This document shows positions 17,774-27,186 of a stretch of 64,000 nucleotides of DNA, piece after piece; the first letter of the stretch is position 1, and every line of letters begins with the position of its first letter. The stretch is taken from NCBI GenBank assembly GCA_903868595.1, contig CAIPVV010000017.1:86727-150726 (forward strand). The letters are read 5' to 3'. This stretch comes from an uncultured Pseudomonadota bacterium (lineage in GTDB: Bacteria > Pseudomonadota > Gammaproteobacteria > Steroidobacterales > Steroidobacteraceae). The notes under the pieces are model-generated. The model ran no database searches. It saw only the letters and a program-made list of their open reading frames with translations, and was not told the origin of the DNA. Made by a program: the position numbers and the translations under genes.

Positions 17774-19936
17774 TCAGGCGGGCACGAGGACCAGGCCGGC
17801 CAGCGGCGGCAGGTCGATCAGCACCGACCAGGTCTGGCCATGGCAGGGCTGATGCTCGGCCTCCACCAGCAGGTTGCCGATGTTGGCGCCGCCGTAGTGG
17901 GAGGAGTCGGAATTCAGCGCGACCCGGTAGTGGCCCGACCGGGGGACGCCCAGCCGGTAGCCGTTGCGCGGCACGGGCGTGAAGTTCAGCGCGACCACGG
18001 CCAGCCGATCCCCGGCGCGGCGCACGAAGCTCAGCGTGGAGTTGGCGCGGTCATCGCAGTCGATCCACAGGAAGCCCTGCGGCTCGAACTCAAAACGGTG
18101 CAGCGCGGGCTCGCGCACATACAGGCCATTGAGGTCTGAAATCAACTGCTGGACGCCCCGATGCTCGGAATGCTCCAGCAGGAACCAGGGCAGCGCGGAG
18201 CGGAAGTCCCACTCCCAGGGATGGGCGATCTCCCCGCCCATGAACAGCAGCTTCTTGCCCGGCAGCATCCACATGTACGTATAGAGCAGGCGCAGGTTGG
18301 CCAGCTGCTGCCAGCGGTCGCCGGGCATGCGGCCCAGCAACGAGCGCTTCAGGTGCACTACCTCGTCGTGCGAGAGCGGCAGGATGAAGTTCTCGCTGTA
18401 CGCATACATCATCACGAAGGTCAGCTTGTCCTGATGGTGGCTGCGGTAGAGCGGGTTCTCCTTGAAGTAGGAGAGCGTGTCGTGCATCCAGCCCATGTTC
18501 CACTTCATGGAGAAACCCAGGCCGCCGGCGTCCACCGGTCGGCTCACCATCGGCCAGTCGGTGGATTCCTCGGCCATGATCACCGTGCCCGGTGAGCGCG
18601 AATGCGTGAGCCCGTTGAGCTGGCGCAGGAAGTCGATGGCCTCCAGGTTGTGGTTGCCGCCGTAGCGATTGGGCACGAACTCGCCGCGCCGTCCGAAGTC
18701 CAGGTACAGCATCGAGGCCACGGCATCCACGCGCAGGCCGTCGAAGTGGTACTCCTCCAGCCAGTAGCACGCGCTGGCCAGCAGGAAGCTGCGCACTTCG
18801 TGGCGCTCGTAGTTGAAGATGTAGGTGCCCCAGTCCTGGTGCTCGCCCTTGCGCGGATCGGCGTACTCGTACAGTGGTGTGCCATCAAAGCGCGCCAGGC
18901 CATGCGCGTCGCGCGGGAAATGCCCCGGGACCCAGTCCAGAAGGACGCCGATGCCGACCCGGTGGCATTCGTCGATGAAGTACTTGAGGTCCTCGGGCGG
19001 TCCGAAGCGGCTGGTGGGGGCGAAATAGCCGGTGGTCTGGTAGCCCCAGGAGTCATCCAGCGGGTGCTCGGTGATCGGCAGCAGCTCGATGTGGGTGAAG
19101 TTCAGCTGCTTGACATAGGGGATCAGCTGCGCGGCCAACTCCCGGTAGCTCAGAAAATCGCCGGCGCTGTTGCGCTGCCAGGATCCCAGGTGCACCTCGT
19201 AGATCGACAGGGGCGCATGCAGCCAGTCGTGCGCCGGTCGGCCCGCCATCCAGGACTCGTCCTGCCACTGGTAGCTATCCGCCGCGGTGATGATGGAGGC
19301 GGTGGAGGGCCGCAGCTCCATGGCGCGCGCATAGGGATCGCCCTTGAGCTCCACGCCGCCGGTGAGCCGGTTGCGGATCTCGTACTTGTAGACGTCCCCA
19401 ACCGGCAGTCCCGGAACGAACAGCTCCCAGACGCCACTGCCGCCCAGCACGCGCATCGGCAGGCGCCGCCCGTCCCAGTCGCAGAACGGGCCGACCACGC
19501 TGACGCGCTCCGCATTGGGTGCCCAGACCGCAAAGCGCACGCCCTGTACACCGGCAAAGTTTGCCGGGTGCGCCCCCAGCAGCTTCCAGGCCTCGACGTG
19601 GCCACCGGAGGCAAAAAGCTCCAGGTCATCCTGCCCGACCGAGGCGCCGAAGCTGTAGGGGTCGACCCTGCGGCCGGCACGACCACCCGGCCCCTCCCAT
19701 TGCACTTCCGGGTGGGCGGGGAGGCTGCCGGCGGGGCCCTCCCACCAGAAGAAGTCGCTGGCAGGCAGGCGCCTCAAGGCCTGGCCGCTGGCCAGCCGGG
19801 CACTCTCGACGCCGGGAAGGTAGGTCAGGACGACAGTTGTAGTACCCGTGTCATGCCGTCCCAGCACGCTGTGCGGATCGTGGTGACGTGCCGCGGCGAT
19901 CAGCTCCAGGCTGGCGCGGTGTAAATCCGGCGGCAT
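17774..19936 (-). CDS. glgB: 1,4-alpha-glucan branching enzyme
   Basis: This 720-residue enzyme introduces alpha-1,6 branches into glycogen. An N-terminal carbohydrate-binding module precedes the CBM48 region ([22 protein letters not shown]) and the GH13 catalytic domain, with nucleophile Asp in [12 protein letters not shown], acid/base Glu in IMAEEST and [10 protein letters not shown] for the third carboxylate. Length matches GlgB (about 730). It is divergent from glgC with about 100 bases between the starts, so shared regulation is likely. Confidence 0.95.
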   Translation of the reverse strand: MPPDLHRASLELIAAARHHDPHSVLGRHDTGTTTVVLTYLPGVESARLASGQALRRLPASDFFWWEGPAGSLPAHPEVQWEGPGGRAGRRVDPYSFGASVGQDDLELFASGGHVEAWKLLGAHPANFAGVQGVRFAVWAPNAERVSVVGPFCDWDGRRLPMRVLGGSGVWELFVPGLPVGDVYKYEIRNRLTGGVELKGDPYARAMELRPSTASIITAADSYQWQDESWMAGRPAHDWLHAPLSIYEVHLGSWQRNSAGDFLSYRELAAQLIPYVKQLNFTHIELLPITEHPLDDSWGYQTTGYFAPTSRFGPPEDLKYFIDECHRVGIGVLLDWVPGHFPRDAHGLARFDGTPLYEYADPRKGEHQDWGTYIFNYERHEVRSFLLASACYWLEEYHFDGLRVDAVASMLYLDFGRRGEFVPNRYGGNHNLEAIDFLRQLNGLTHSRSPGTVIMAEESTDWPMVSRPVDAGGLGFSMKWNMGWMHDTLSYFKENPLYRSHHQDKLTFVMMYAYSENFILPLSHDEVVHLKRSLLGRMPGDRWQQLANLRLLYTYMWMLPGKKLLFMGGEIAHPWEWDFRSALPWFLLEHSEHRGVQQLISDLNGLYVREPALHRFEFEPQGFLWIDCDDRANSTLSFVRRAGDRLAVVALNFTPVPRNGYRLGVPRSGHYRVALNSDSSHYGGANIGNLLVEAEHQPCHGQTWSVLIDLPPLAGLVLVPA

Positions 19937-20032
19937 AGGGGATGACAGGGTGCTGATGGCGACGCCTCTTCAACCACGCTCGGTCGATTGATGGGTAATA
20001 TACAGAAAGCACATTGCACGGCGACCTCAAGC
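19937..20032. promoter_or_regulatory. Divergent promoter region glgB/glgC
   Basis: The roughly 96-base gap between divergent starts must hold promoters for both genes. A TAATAT sequence at 19996-20001 is a possible plus-strand -10 box; if so, transcription starts after the ATG at 19988, which supports the glgC start at 20033. I see no good -35 match. Confidence 0.35.
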
Positions 20033-21310
20033 ATGGCAAAGCCCTCTCGCACCTCTTCCGGACGCTACGTAAGTCGCCTGACCGGCGGCGCTATGGCCAT
20101 GATCATGGCCGGGGGGCGCGGCGAGCGCCTGCGTGGCCTCACGGAGCACCGCTGCAAGCCTGCCACGCCCTTCGGCGGCAAGTTCCGCATCGTGGACTTC
20201 GTGCTCTCCAACTGCGTGAATTCCGGCATACGACAGATTTGCCTGCTCACGCAGTACAAGGGACAGTCCCTGATCCAGCACGTGCAGCGCGGCTGGAGTT
20301 ACCTGCGCGGTGAGTTCGGCGAGTTCATCGACGTGATTCCCGCGCAGCAGCAGGTCGGCAAGCACTGGTACCGCGGTACCGCCGACAGCGTCTACCAGAA
20401 CCTGGACGTCATCCGCGCGCACCGGCCCAAGCACGTGCTGGTGCTGGCCGGCGACCACATCTACAAGATGGACTACGGCCCGATGATCGCCTACCACGTG
20501 GAGAAGGGCGCAGACATCACCGTGGGGGTTGTGGAAGTACCGATCTCCGATGCGCGCGAATTCGGCGTGCTGTCGGTCACCGAGTGGAATCGGGTCACGC
20601 GCTTCACCGAGAAGCCGAAGGATCCAGAGCCGATGCCGGGCCGCACCGATGTGGCGTTGGCCTCGATGGGCATCTACATCTTCAATACGCAGCTGCTGGA
20701 GCGGCTGCTGTTGGAGGACGCGGCCGACGAGACCTCCGGGCACGATTTCGGCAAGAACATCATCCCCAAGGCGATCGAGTCGCTGCAGGTGTTTGCCTAC
20801 CCGTTCCGCAACGTAAAGACCCGCGCACAGAACTACTGGCGTGACGTGGGGACCGTGGATGCGTTCTTCGAGGCGAACCTGGAGCTGGTGCACGTGGCGC
20901 CGGAGCTCAACGTCTACGACGAGGAATGGCCTATCTGGACCTACCAGGTGCAGCAGCCGCCGGCCAAGTTCGTCCTCGACGAGGAGGGTCGGTGCGGCAT
21001 GGCGATCAACTCGCTGGTGTCGGGCGGCTCGATCATCTCCGGTGCCGTGGTGCGCGAATCCCTGCTGTTCTCCAGCGTGCGCGTTGACGAGGGCTCCAGC
21101 ATCCACCGCGCGGTCATCATGCCCGGGGTGCGCATAGGCAAGGGCTGCGTCATCCGCAACGCGATCATCGACGAGCATTGCGAGATTCCCGATGGCATGA
21201 GGATCGGCGTGGACGTGACCTCGGACAGAGAGAGCTTCGATGTCTCGCCCAAGGGCGTGGTGCTGGTGACGCCGGAGATGCTGATGCGCCTCACGATGGC
21301 CAAGATATGA
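20033..21310 (+). CDS. glgC: Glucose-1-phosphate adenylyltransferase
   Basis: This 425-residue enzyme makes ADP-glucose from glucose-1-phosphate and ATP, the regulated step of bacterial glycogen synthesis. It shows the nucleotidyltransferase signature ([19 protein letters not shown], then [15 protein letters not shown]), the catalytic loop [12 protein letters not shown] and [11 protein letters not shown] near the substrate site, followed by a left-handed beta-helix ([35 protein letters not shown]). A start at 19988 would add 15 residues; both starts lack a strong ribosome site. It is followed after ten bases by the GH57 gene. Confidence 0.93.
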   Translation: MAKPSRTSSGRYVSRLTGGAMAMIMAGGRGERLRGLTEHRCKPATPFGGKFRIVDFVLSNCVNSGIRQICLLTQYKGQSLIQHVQRGWSYLRGEFGEFIDVIPAQQQVGKHWYRGTADSVYQNLDVIRAHRPKHVLVLAGDHIYKMDYGPMIAYHVEKGADITVGVVEVPISDAREFGVLSVTEWNRVTRFTEKPKDPEPMPGRTDVALASMGIYIFNTQLLERLLLEDAADETSGHDFGKNIIPKAIESLQVFAYPFRNVKTRAQNYWRDVGTVDAFFEANLELVHVAPELNVYDEEWPIWTYQVQQPPAKFVLDEEGRCGMAINSLVSGGSIISGAVVRESLLFSSVRVDEGSSIHRAVIMPGVRIGKGCVIRNAIIDEHCEIPDGMRIGVDVTSDRESFDVSPKGVVLVTPEMLMRLTMAKI

Positions 21311-21320
21311 GACGTCGGTC

Positions 21321-23042
21321 ATGAGCGCCGCGCGGCTGCCGGTGGTTCTCTTCTGGCACATGCACCAGCCGCACTACCGAGACGCCCTGTCCGGTCAATA
21401 TGTGTTCCCGTGGACCTACCTCCACGCCATCAAGGACTACGTCGACATGGCCGCGCACCTGGAGGCCAATCCCAGTGCGCGCGCCGTGGTTAATTTCACG
21501 CCCGTCCTGATCGAGCAGCTGGAGGAGCTGGCGCATCGCGTCGGCGCCCACCTGGAGCAGGGCGAGCCGCTGCCGGACGCTATACTCGCAATGCTCTCCT
21601 CGAGCCCCTTGCCCACGGAGCCGGAGCGCCGGCTGGCCTTGCTGCGCGCCTGCCTGCGGGCCGACCGGCAAAACCTGATCGAGCGCCATCCCGTGTATGC
21701 GGAACTGGCACAGCTAGCCACTTCGCTGGGCACGCCGGAGCAGATCGCCTACGCGTCAGACCAGTTCCTGCGCGACCTGGCCGTCTGGTACCACATCGCC
21801 TGGCTCGCCGAGACCGTGCGGCGCAGCGACGTGCGCGTGGCTCGCCTGGCCGAGCACGCGCGGCAGTACGGGGAGGCCGAGCGCCGGGTGCTGCTGGAAC
21901 TGATCGGGGAGCTGTTGAATGGCCTGCTGCCGCGTTACCGGCGGCTGGCGGAGGTCGGTCGCTGCGAGTTGGCGGTGTCGCCCTACAGCCACCCGATCGT
22001 CCCGCTGCTGCTGGACTTCAAGGCGGCCCGCGAGAGCGAGCCGTCCTCGCCATTGCCGCGGCATGCGCAGTATCCGGGAGGCGCCGAGCGCGCCGTCTGG
22101 CACATGCAGGAGGCGCTGCGCGTGTTCCGCCGCGTCTTCGGCCGCGATCCGCGCGGCTGCTGGCCGTCGGAGGGGGCGATCAGCGAGCCTGCGCTCAAGG
22201 TGATCGAGGAGGCGGGCATGGAGTGGATCGCCTCCAGCTCCAGCGTGCTGCGCGGCGCCCTGGATGCTTCGCACATCGTGATCGGGCCGAATGGGGAAGA
22301 CGCCGAGCGCCTGCTGAACCAGGCGCATCGCAGTAGCCACGGCCAGATGGCCTGCTTCTTCCGCCATGACGAGATCTCCGACCTCATTGGCTTTAGCTAT
22401 TCCAAATGGCACGGCGACGATGCCGCGCGCCATTTCGTGCAGGAGCTGGAGCGACTTGCCGACCGCACCCAGGGTGCCGAGGGCCGCGTCGTACTGATCG
22501 CGCTGGATGGCGAGAACGCCTGGGAGTACTACCCGTTCAACGGCTATTACTTCCTCAGTGCCATGTACGCGGCCCTGGCTCAGCACCCCCGGCTTGAGCT
22601 CACCACGCTGTCGGGCTTTCTGGATGACGCGCGCGCGCGCGGCGTCGCGCCGCACGTGCTGCCCGAAGTTCGCGCTGGCAGTTGGGTGCACGGCACGTTG
22701 TCCACGTGGATGGGCGATCCGTCGAAGAACGCCGGCTGGGACCTGCTGTGCGAGGCCAAGATCGCCTACGACGCAGTGCTTGCCAAGGGTGGATTGTCCG
22801 AGCAACAGCTGCGGGACGTGAGCCGCCAGTTGGCGCAGTGCGAGAGTTCCGACTGGTTTTGGTGGTTCGGCGACTACAACCCGCCGGAAGCGGTGCGGGA
22901 CTTTGACCTGCTGTTCCGCCACCAGCTGACGAGCCTGTACACGATGCTGGGACTGCAACCGCCGGCGTCCCTGAGCCAACGCATCTCGGTGGGCCGCGGC
23001 GCCCCCGAGGCGGGCGGTGTCATGCGCCGGACGCAGGCCTGA
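21321..23042 (+). CDS. Glycoside hydrolase family 57 protein
   Basis: This 573-residue protein begins with the GH57 strand LPVVLFWHMHQPHYRD, has NFTPVLIEQLEE and carries GCWPSEGAISEP, where the Glu is the expected nucleophile. ALDGENAWEYYPFNG near residue 395 is the fourth or fifth GH57 region. Members act on alpha-glucans as amylases, amylopullulanases, glucanotransferases or branching enzymes; the exact activity is not readable. Its place between glgC and malQ argues for glycogen or maltodextrin turnover. No signal peptide is seen, so it is cytoplasmic. Confidence 0.9.
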   Translation: MSAARLPVVLFWHMHQPHYRDALSGQYVFPWTYLHAIKDYVDMAAHLEANPSARAVVNFTPVLIEQLEELAHRVGAHLEQGEPLPDAILAMLSSSPLPTEPERRLALLRACLRADRQNLIERHPVYAELAQLATSLGTPEQIAYASDQFLRDLAVWYHIAWLAETVRRSDVRVARLAEHARQYGEAERRVLLELIGELLNGLLPRYRRLAEVGRCELAVSPYSHPIVPLLLDFKAARESEPSSPLPRHAQYPGGAERAVWHMQEALRVFRRVFGRDPRGCWPSEGAISEPALKVIEEAGMEWIASSSSVLRGALDASHIVIGPNGEDAERLLNQAHRSSHGQMACFFRHDEISDLIGFSYSKWHGDDAARHFVQELERLADRTQGAEGRVVLIALDGENAWEYYPFNGYYFLSAMYAALAQHPRLELTTLSGFLDDARARGVAPHVLPEVRAGSWVHGTLSTWMGDPSKNAGWDLLCEAKIAYDAVLAKGGLSEQQLRDVSRQLAQCESSDWFWWFGDYNPPEAVRDFDLLFRHQLTSLYTMLGLQPPASLSQRISVGRGAPEAGGVMRRTQA

Positions 23043-23050
23043 ACGCGAGC

Positions 23051-24433
23051 GTGAGCGAACTGCATCGCCTTGCCGTCCTGGATCGTCGCCGCAGCGGCGT
23101 ACTGCTGCACCCTTCCTCCTTGCTGGGGCCGCAGCATCGCGGTGCGTTCGGCGCTCCTGCCCGCGCGTTCGTTGACTGGCTGGCGCAGGCTGGCTTCAGT
23201 GTCTGGCAGATGCTGCCGCTGGGTCCTACCGGTGCCGACGGATCCCCGTACTGGGCGCGCTCGGACTATGCCGGCAACCCGCTGTTCATCGATCCCGAAC
23301 TTGAGCCGCCCGGCGGTGACGACGCCTTGGCGCGGTTTTGCCTGGCCAATGAGTCATGGCTGGACGACTACGCCCTGTATGAGGCGCTGAGCCGCGCCCA
23401 GGGCGGCGCCGCCTGGTGGGACTGGCCCGAGCCGCTGCGGGACCGCGATCTGCAGGCCCTGCAGCAGGCGAGCCGCGAACACGCCGCCGCCATGGCCCGG
23501 ACGCGGCGCGAGCAGTGGCAGTTCGCGCACCAGTGGCAGGCGCTGCGGCGCCATGCCCAGGAGCGTGGTGTGCGCCTGTTTGGGGACCTGCCCATCTACG
23601 TGGCGCCAGATTCCGTAACGACCTGGACACAGCGCGAGCAGTTCCAGCTGAATGCGCAGGGCAAGCCCACCGAAGTCTCTGGCGTGCCGCCGGACTACTT
23701 TGCCGAAGACGGCCAGCTGTGGGGCAATCCCCTCTATGACTGGGAGCGCATGCGCGCGGAGGATTTCCTCTTCTGGCGCGAGCGCCTGGCGGCGCAGTTG
23801 GCGCGCTTTGACCTGCTGCGGATCGACCACTTCCGCGGGTTGGCCGCGTACTGGGCGGTGCCCGCCGGCTCGCTCAACGCGCGGGGCGGACGGTGGCGCG
23901 ACGCGCCGGGGCGCGACATGCTCTCGAGCGTGGCGCGCGAGCTGCCGGACATGCCGGTGGTGGCGGAGGACCTCGGCGTGATTACGCGGGACGTGGATGC
24001 GCTGCGCCGCGACTTCGGCATGCCGGGCATGCGCGTGCTGCAGTTCGCCTTTGGGGGTGGTGCCGACAATCCCCACCTGCCGCACAACGTCTCGCGTGAC
24101 TGCGTCATCTACACCGGCACGCATGACAACGACACGACGGTGGGCTGGTACGCGGGTCTGGATGAGGCGGCCCGCAACCACCTGCACGACTACCTCGGGA
24201 TCTGGGACCGCGACGCGAGCGATGCGCTGGCGCGAGCCGCTCTGGCGTCGGTCGCGCAGCTGGCGGTGTTGCCACTACAAGATATTTTGCGCCTGGGGAC
24301 CGAAGCGCGGCTTAATCTGCCTGGGACGGTGACGGGTAACTGGCAGTGGCGGGCTCCGCCCGATGGGCTCACGCCCGCGCTGGCCCGCCATTACCGCGAG
24401 TTGAACGAGCTCTATGGCAGGAGTTGCGCATGA
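23051..24433 (+). CDS. malQ: 4-alpha-glucanotransferase (amylomaltase)
   Basis: This 460-residue GH77 enzyme transfers maltodextrin segments between chains in the cytosol. It shows GVLLHPSSLLGP near the N-terminus, LFGDLPIYVAPDS, LLRIDHFRGLAAYW (catalytic Asp), VVAEDLGVITRDVD (catalytic Glu) and YTGTHDNDTTVGWY. It starts with GTG at 23051, nine bases after the GH57 stop. Its stop overlaps the next start in ATGA. It is slightly shorter than usual MalQ (about 500) but complete in motifs. Confidence 0.93.
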   Translation: MSELHRLAVLDRRRSGVLLHPSSLLGPQHRGAFGAPARAFVDWLAQAGFSVWQMLPLGPTGADGSPYWARSDYAGNPLFIDPELEPPGGDDALARFCLANESWLDDYALYEALSRAQGGAAWWDWPEPLRDRDLQALQQASREHAAAMARTRREQWQFAHQWQALRRHAQERGVRLFGDLPIYVAPDSVTTWTQREQFQLNAQGKPTEVSGVPPDYFAEDGQLWGNPLYDWERMRAEDFLFWRERLAAQLARFDLLRIDHFRGLAAYWAVPAGSLNARGGRWRDAPGRDMLSSVARELPDMPVVAEDLGVITRDVDALRRDFGMPGMRVLQFAFGGGADNPHLPHNVSRDCVIYTGTHDNDTTVGWYAGLDEAARNHLHDYLGIWDRDASDALARAALASVAQLAVLPLQDILRLGTEARLNLPGTVTGNWQWRAPPDGLTPALARHYRELNELYGRSCA

Positions 24434-24885
24434 ACAGGGCGATTCGGGTCATGGCCGTGGTGGCGCTGCTGGCGCTCGCGGCCTGTGCTTCGCTGGGCTA
24501 CAAGTTCGAGACGCCCAAGCTTTCGATCGTTGGCGTGGAGCTGATCAAGGGCGACCTCGCGCAGCAGGAGCTGCGCGTACACCTGCATGTCGTGAATCCC
24601 AACGCGCGGGATCTTCCCATTAGCAACATCACCTACGAGATCGAAGTGGCCGGCGACAAATTCGCGCACGGTGAGTCCGAGCGGGACTTCGTCGTGCCCG
24701 CCAGCGGAGAGCGCGACTTCGACGTGATGGTCAACGCCAATGCCGCGGCAACGGTGCTGAAGATCGCCACCGGAGGGCTGCGCGGCGGCAAGCTCGACTA
24801 CCGTTTGTTTGGCAAGGTGACGCTGAGCTCGGGTCTGCTGCGCAGCCTACCCTTCGAGCAGAAAGGCGTAATCCCGCTTCGTTAG
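24430..24885 (+). CDS. LEA14-like desiccation-related lipoprotein
   Basis: The 151-residue product has a lipoprotein signal (MAVVALLALAAC, Cys near residue 18) and an LEA type 2 fold: LRVHLHVVNPNARDLPISNITYEI and a late VTLSSGLLRSLPFEQKGVIPL. Such proteins are periplasmic beta-sandwiches linked to stress or outer-membrane assembly; the function is not settled. It overlaps malQ by four bases (ATGA), so it is the last gene of the glgC-GH57-malQ transcript. Confidence 0.82.
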   Translation: MNRAIRVMAVVALLALAACASLGYKFETPKLSIVGVELIKGDLAQQELRVHLHVVNPNARDLPISNITYEIEVAGDKFAHGESERDFVVPASGERDFDVMVNANAAATVLKIATGGLRGGKLDYRLFGKVTLSSGLLRSLPFEQKGVIPLR

Positions 24886-25059
24886 CTGCGTCGGGCCGAT
24901 GGGCGCATTCCCGCGGGCGCTTACCCCATGTCGGCAGCACTCCTGTGCGCGGCATGCCGGTCCGGGTACCTGCCGGTGCGCCCACCGTCGCCTGCACGGT
25001 TGTGGTTTGGGGGGGGCGGGCAGGGTGGCCCGAACGCACGGCGGTGCCCGCCGCGCGGC

Positions 25060-25854
25060 TTATGCCGCTCGCAGTCCGGTCAGGGCGACATTCCAGCTGC
25101 GCAGTAGGCGCGGCCATTCCGGCGAGCTGAAGAAACGATGCTCCTGGTGTCGCGCGGTCAAGGCGGGTCCCGTGGGCTCCTCCGGATGGCACATGACCAA
25201 GCCTCCGTCGTCGAGATTGCGCAGCCACTCCTCCATTCGCGCGGCATAGCCGCTGCGGCTGCGCAGATCATAGACGCCCGCGAAGTCACGGTTGCAGGTC
25301 AGGCCGCCGCGCCGCGCCGCCTCTCGCAGGGCCGAGGCACCCAGCAGCGCGATGACCGCGGCTTTCCCGCCGCGAAAGTGGCGTGGCCAGGTACAGCGCA
25401 CGAGGACGCTGTGGCCGTAGCGCCGCTGCATGGCGGCCAGCAGGATGTCGCGAACGACCGGGAGTTGATGGACGTGCTCGTGGCCATCGACGAAATCCGG
25501 TGCGCCGGCCAGCAGCGTTTCAAATCTCGCCAGCTGTCGATCCACTTCGCCCGCCAGGCCTTGCAGCGCCTTCGGGCGGCGCAGGTAAGAGCCCAGAATC
25601 CACTGCGAGAGCGACTGGTTGCCGGCGAAGTTCGGGTTCTCGGTGAGATTCAGGTGCAGGCCCACCGTGAGGCGCGGTCGCAACGCCGCCAGTGCGGCCG
25701 CGTGCCGTTGCATGAACGGTCCATCCACGGCGCAGCTCGTGGCCGTGATGGCCTGCGTCTTGCCCAGCTCGAGGATGGAGCGGCAGGCGGCCTCGGACAG
25801 GCCGAAATCATCGGCGCAGATCGCGATGCGCCGTTTGGCGGGCGGCACGGTCAT
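25060..25854 (-). CDS. ChbG/YdjC-family carbohydrate deacetylase (HpnK-like)
   Basis: The 264-residue product has the YdjC fold signatures: IAICADDFGLSEAACRSI (metal-binding Asp pair near residues 13-14), LTVGLHLNLTEN, and FVDGHEHVHQLPVV (His metal ligands), ending with LVMCHPEEP. The family removes acetyl groups from N-acetylated sugars. Its start overlaps none of, but lies two bases after, the stop of the GT2 gene, so the two form a unit; glycosyltransferase-deacetylase pairs often act on lipid-linked sugars. The start at 25854 is the one that begins at the fold. Confidence 0.85.
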   Translation of the reverse strand: MTVPPAKRRIAICADDFGLSEAACRSILELGKTQAITATSCAVDGPFMQRHAAALAALRPRLTVGLHLNLTENPNFAGNQSLSQWILGSYLRRPKALQGLAGEVDRQLARFETLLAGAPDFVDGHEHVHQLPVVRDILLAAMQRRYGHSVLVRCTWPRHFRGGKAAVIALLGASALREAARRGGLTCNRDFAGVYDLRSRSGYAARMEEWLRNLDDGGLVMCHPEEPTGPALTARHQEHRFFSSPEWPRLLRSWNVALTGLRAA

Positions 25855-25856
25855 GC

Positions 25857-26867
25857 TCACTTCGGTGTTCCGTCGCTGCGTGGATGTTCCGGGGCGATGG
25901 GTCGTGCGCCCGGTCCGGCCTCGCGGGAAATCAGGTAGCGCGGTCGCTGCTTGACCTCCTCGAAGATGCGGCCGACGTATTCGCCGACGATGCCCAGGCT
26001 TACCAGCTGTATGCCGGACAGGAAGAAGATGGCGGCGGCCAGTGTCGCAAAGCCGGGGATGCCCTGGCCGAGGAATATCTTCTCGGCAACGATCCACATG
26101 CCCATGAGTATCGAGACTATGGAGATGACGAGTCCTGAAAGCGTAACCAGCCGCAGGGGTTTCACGGAGAAGGCCGTTACGCCGGTGGCTGCAAGGCTTG
26201 CCAGGTGCAGGCCGTTGAACTTGCTGTGGCCGGCAGGGCGCTCCTCCATGGTGATCGCCAGCCCCTCGGAGCGGAAGCCTACCCAGGCGTAGAGGCCCTT
26301 CATGAATCGGTTGCGTTCAGGCAGCGCACACAGGGCGTCCACGACGCGCCGGTCCAGCAACCGGAAGTCCCCGGCATCCGGCGGGATGCGCGCACGCTGG
26401 CCGGAGAGCAGCTTGTAGAAGAGCTTGGAGCCGAGTTGACGCAGCCGCGGTTCATCGGCGCGATGCGCCTTGGTCGTGTAGACCATTTCAACGCCCGCCC
26501 GCCAGCGGGCCACCATCTGCGGAATGACCTTGAGCGGATGCTGGAAGTCGGCATCCAGCAGCACCACGCAGTCACCGGTGCTGGCGTCCAGCCCGGCCTG
26601 CAGGGCTGCTTCCTTGCCAAAGTTGCGCGACAGCTCGATGTAGTGGACCGGCAGGGTTGCCGCCAGCCGCGTGACGATTGGGCCGGTGTCATCGCTGCTG
26701 CCGTCGTTCACCACGACGATCTGCACGTCCGGCGTCAGCGCCTGCACGGCGGTGGTGAGCTGCGTCAGGAACGACTCGATCAGCTCGCCCTCGTTGAACG
26801 CGGGCACGACGCAGCTCAGCCTGAAGGGCTGGGTCGTCGGTGTGCCGGGTGGTGCTTGCGTGTTCAT
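25857..26867 (-). CDS. GT2 polyprenyl-phosphate glycosyltransferase (GtrB/ArnC-like)
   Basis: The 336-residue protein has an N-terminal GT-A domain (LSCVVPAFNEGELIESF, VVVNDGSSDDTGPIV, CVVLLDADFQHPLKVIPQM) and two membrane helices at about residues 235-260 and 270-300, the design of enzymes that transfer a sugar to undecaprenyl phosphate on the cytoplasmic face. The paired YdjC deacetylase suggests the sugar is N-acetylated at first. The two sit inside the glycogen module but probably serve envelope modification. Confidence 0.9.
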   Translation of the reverse strand: MNTQAPPGTPTTQPFRLSCVVPAFNEGELIESFLTQLTTAVQALTPDVQIVVVNDGSSDDTGPIVTRLAATLPVHYIELSRNFGKEAALQAGLDASTGDCVVLLDADFQHPLKVIPQMVARWRAGVEMVYTTKAHRADEPRLRQLGSKLFYKLLSGQRARIPPDAGDFRLLDRRVVDALCALPERNRFMKGLYAWVGFRSEGLAITMEERPAGHSKFNGLHLASLAATGVTAFSVKPLRLVTLSGLVISIVSILMGMWIVAEKIFLGQGIPGFATLAAAIFFLSGIQLVSLGIVGEYVGRIFEEVKQRPRYLISREAGPGARPIAPEHPRSDGTPK

Positions 26868-27186
26868 TTGGATCGTGGGGCCCGAGGGTTGGTAGCGCAG
26901 TTTAGACGGGAGCCGGGCCGAAATTCAGCCACATCGGGATCCCTGTGCGACAGGCTCCAGGCTAGGCCCGCCCAGGGAGGCCGGGGCAGGGCTCCAGCCC
27001 GATGCGGGAGGAGCTGTAAAGCGGCTCCGCCGCGGCAGCGCGCTAGATCCCGGACTGCAGTTGGCTGCGCCGACGACGGCTGCCGGAAACAAGCCAAACA
27101 CGAGCGCGGGCGCGAGCTCGACATCCACGGACTTCTCTAAGGTCTGCGGGTCGCCGTCCCGCAGGCCTTGATGCAAGAGCTGCTTG
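26868..27186. other. Gap between glgA and the GT2 gene
   Basis: About 320 bases lie between two same-strand genes. I see no gene. A GC-rich hairpin (CTGCGGG at 27144-27150 and CCCGCAG at 27158-27164) lies just after the glgA stop in minus-strand sense and may slow or end that transcript; no U-tract follows. A separate promoter for the GT2-deacetylase pair is likely. Confidence 0.4.

Noticed and set aside
20027..21361. 444-codon minus-strand open frame
   Set aside because: It is antisense to glgC; composition is typical of GC-rich shadows.
24886..25059. Possible small gene or terminator between the LEA-like lipoprotein and the deacetylase
   Set aside because: I found neither a credible frame nor a stem followed by a U-tract.
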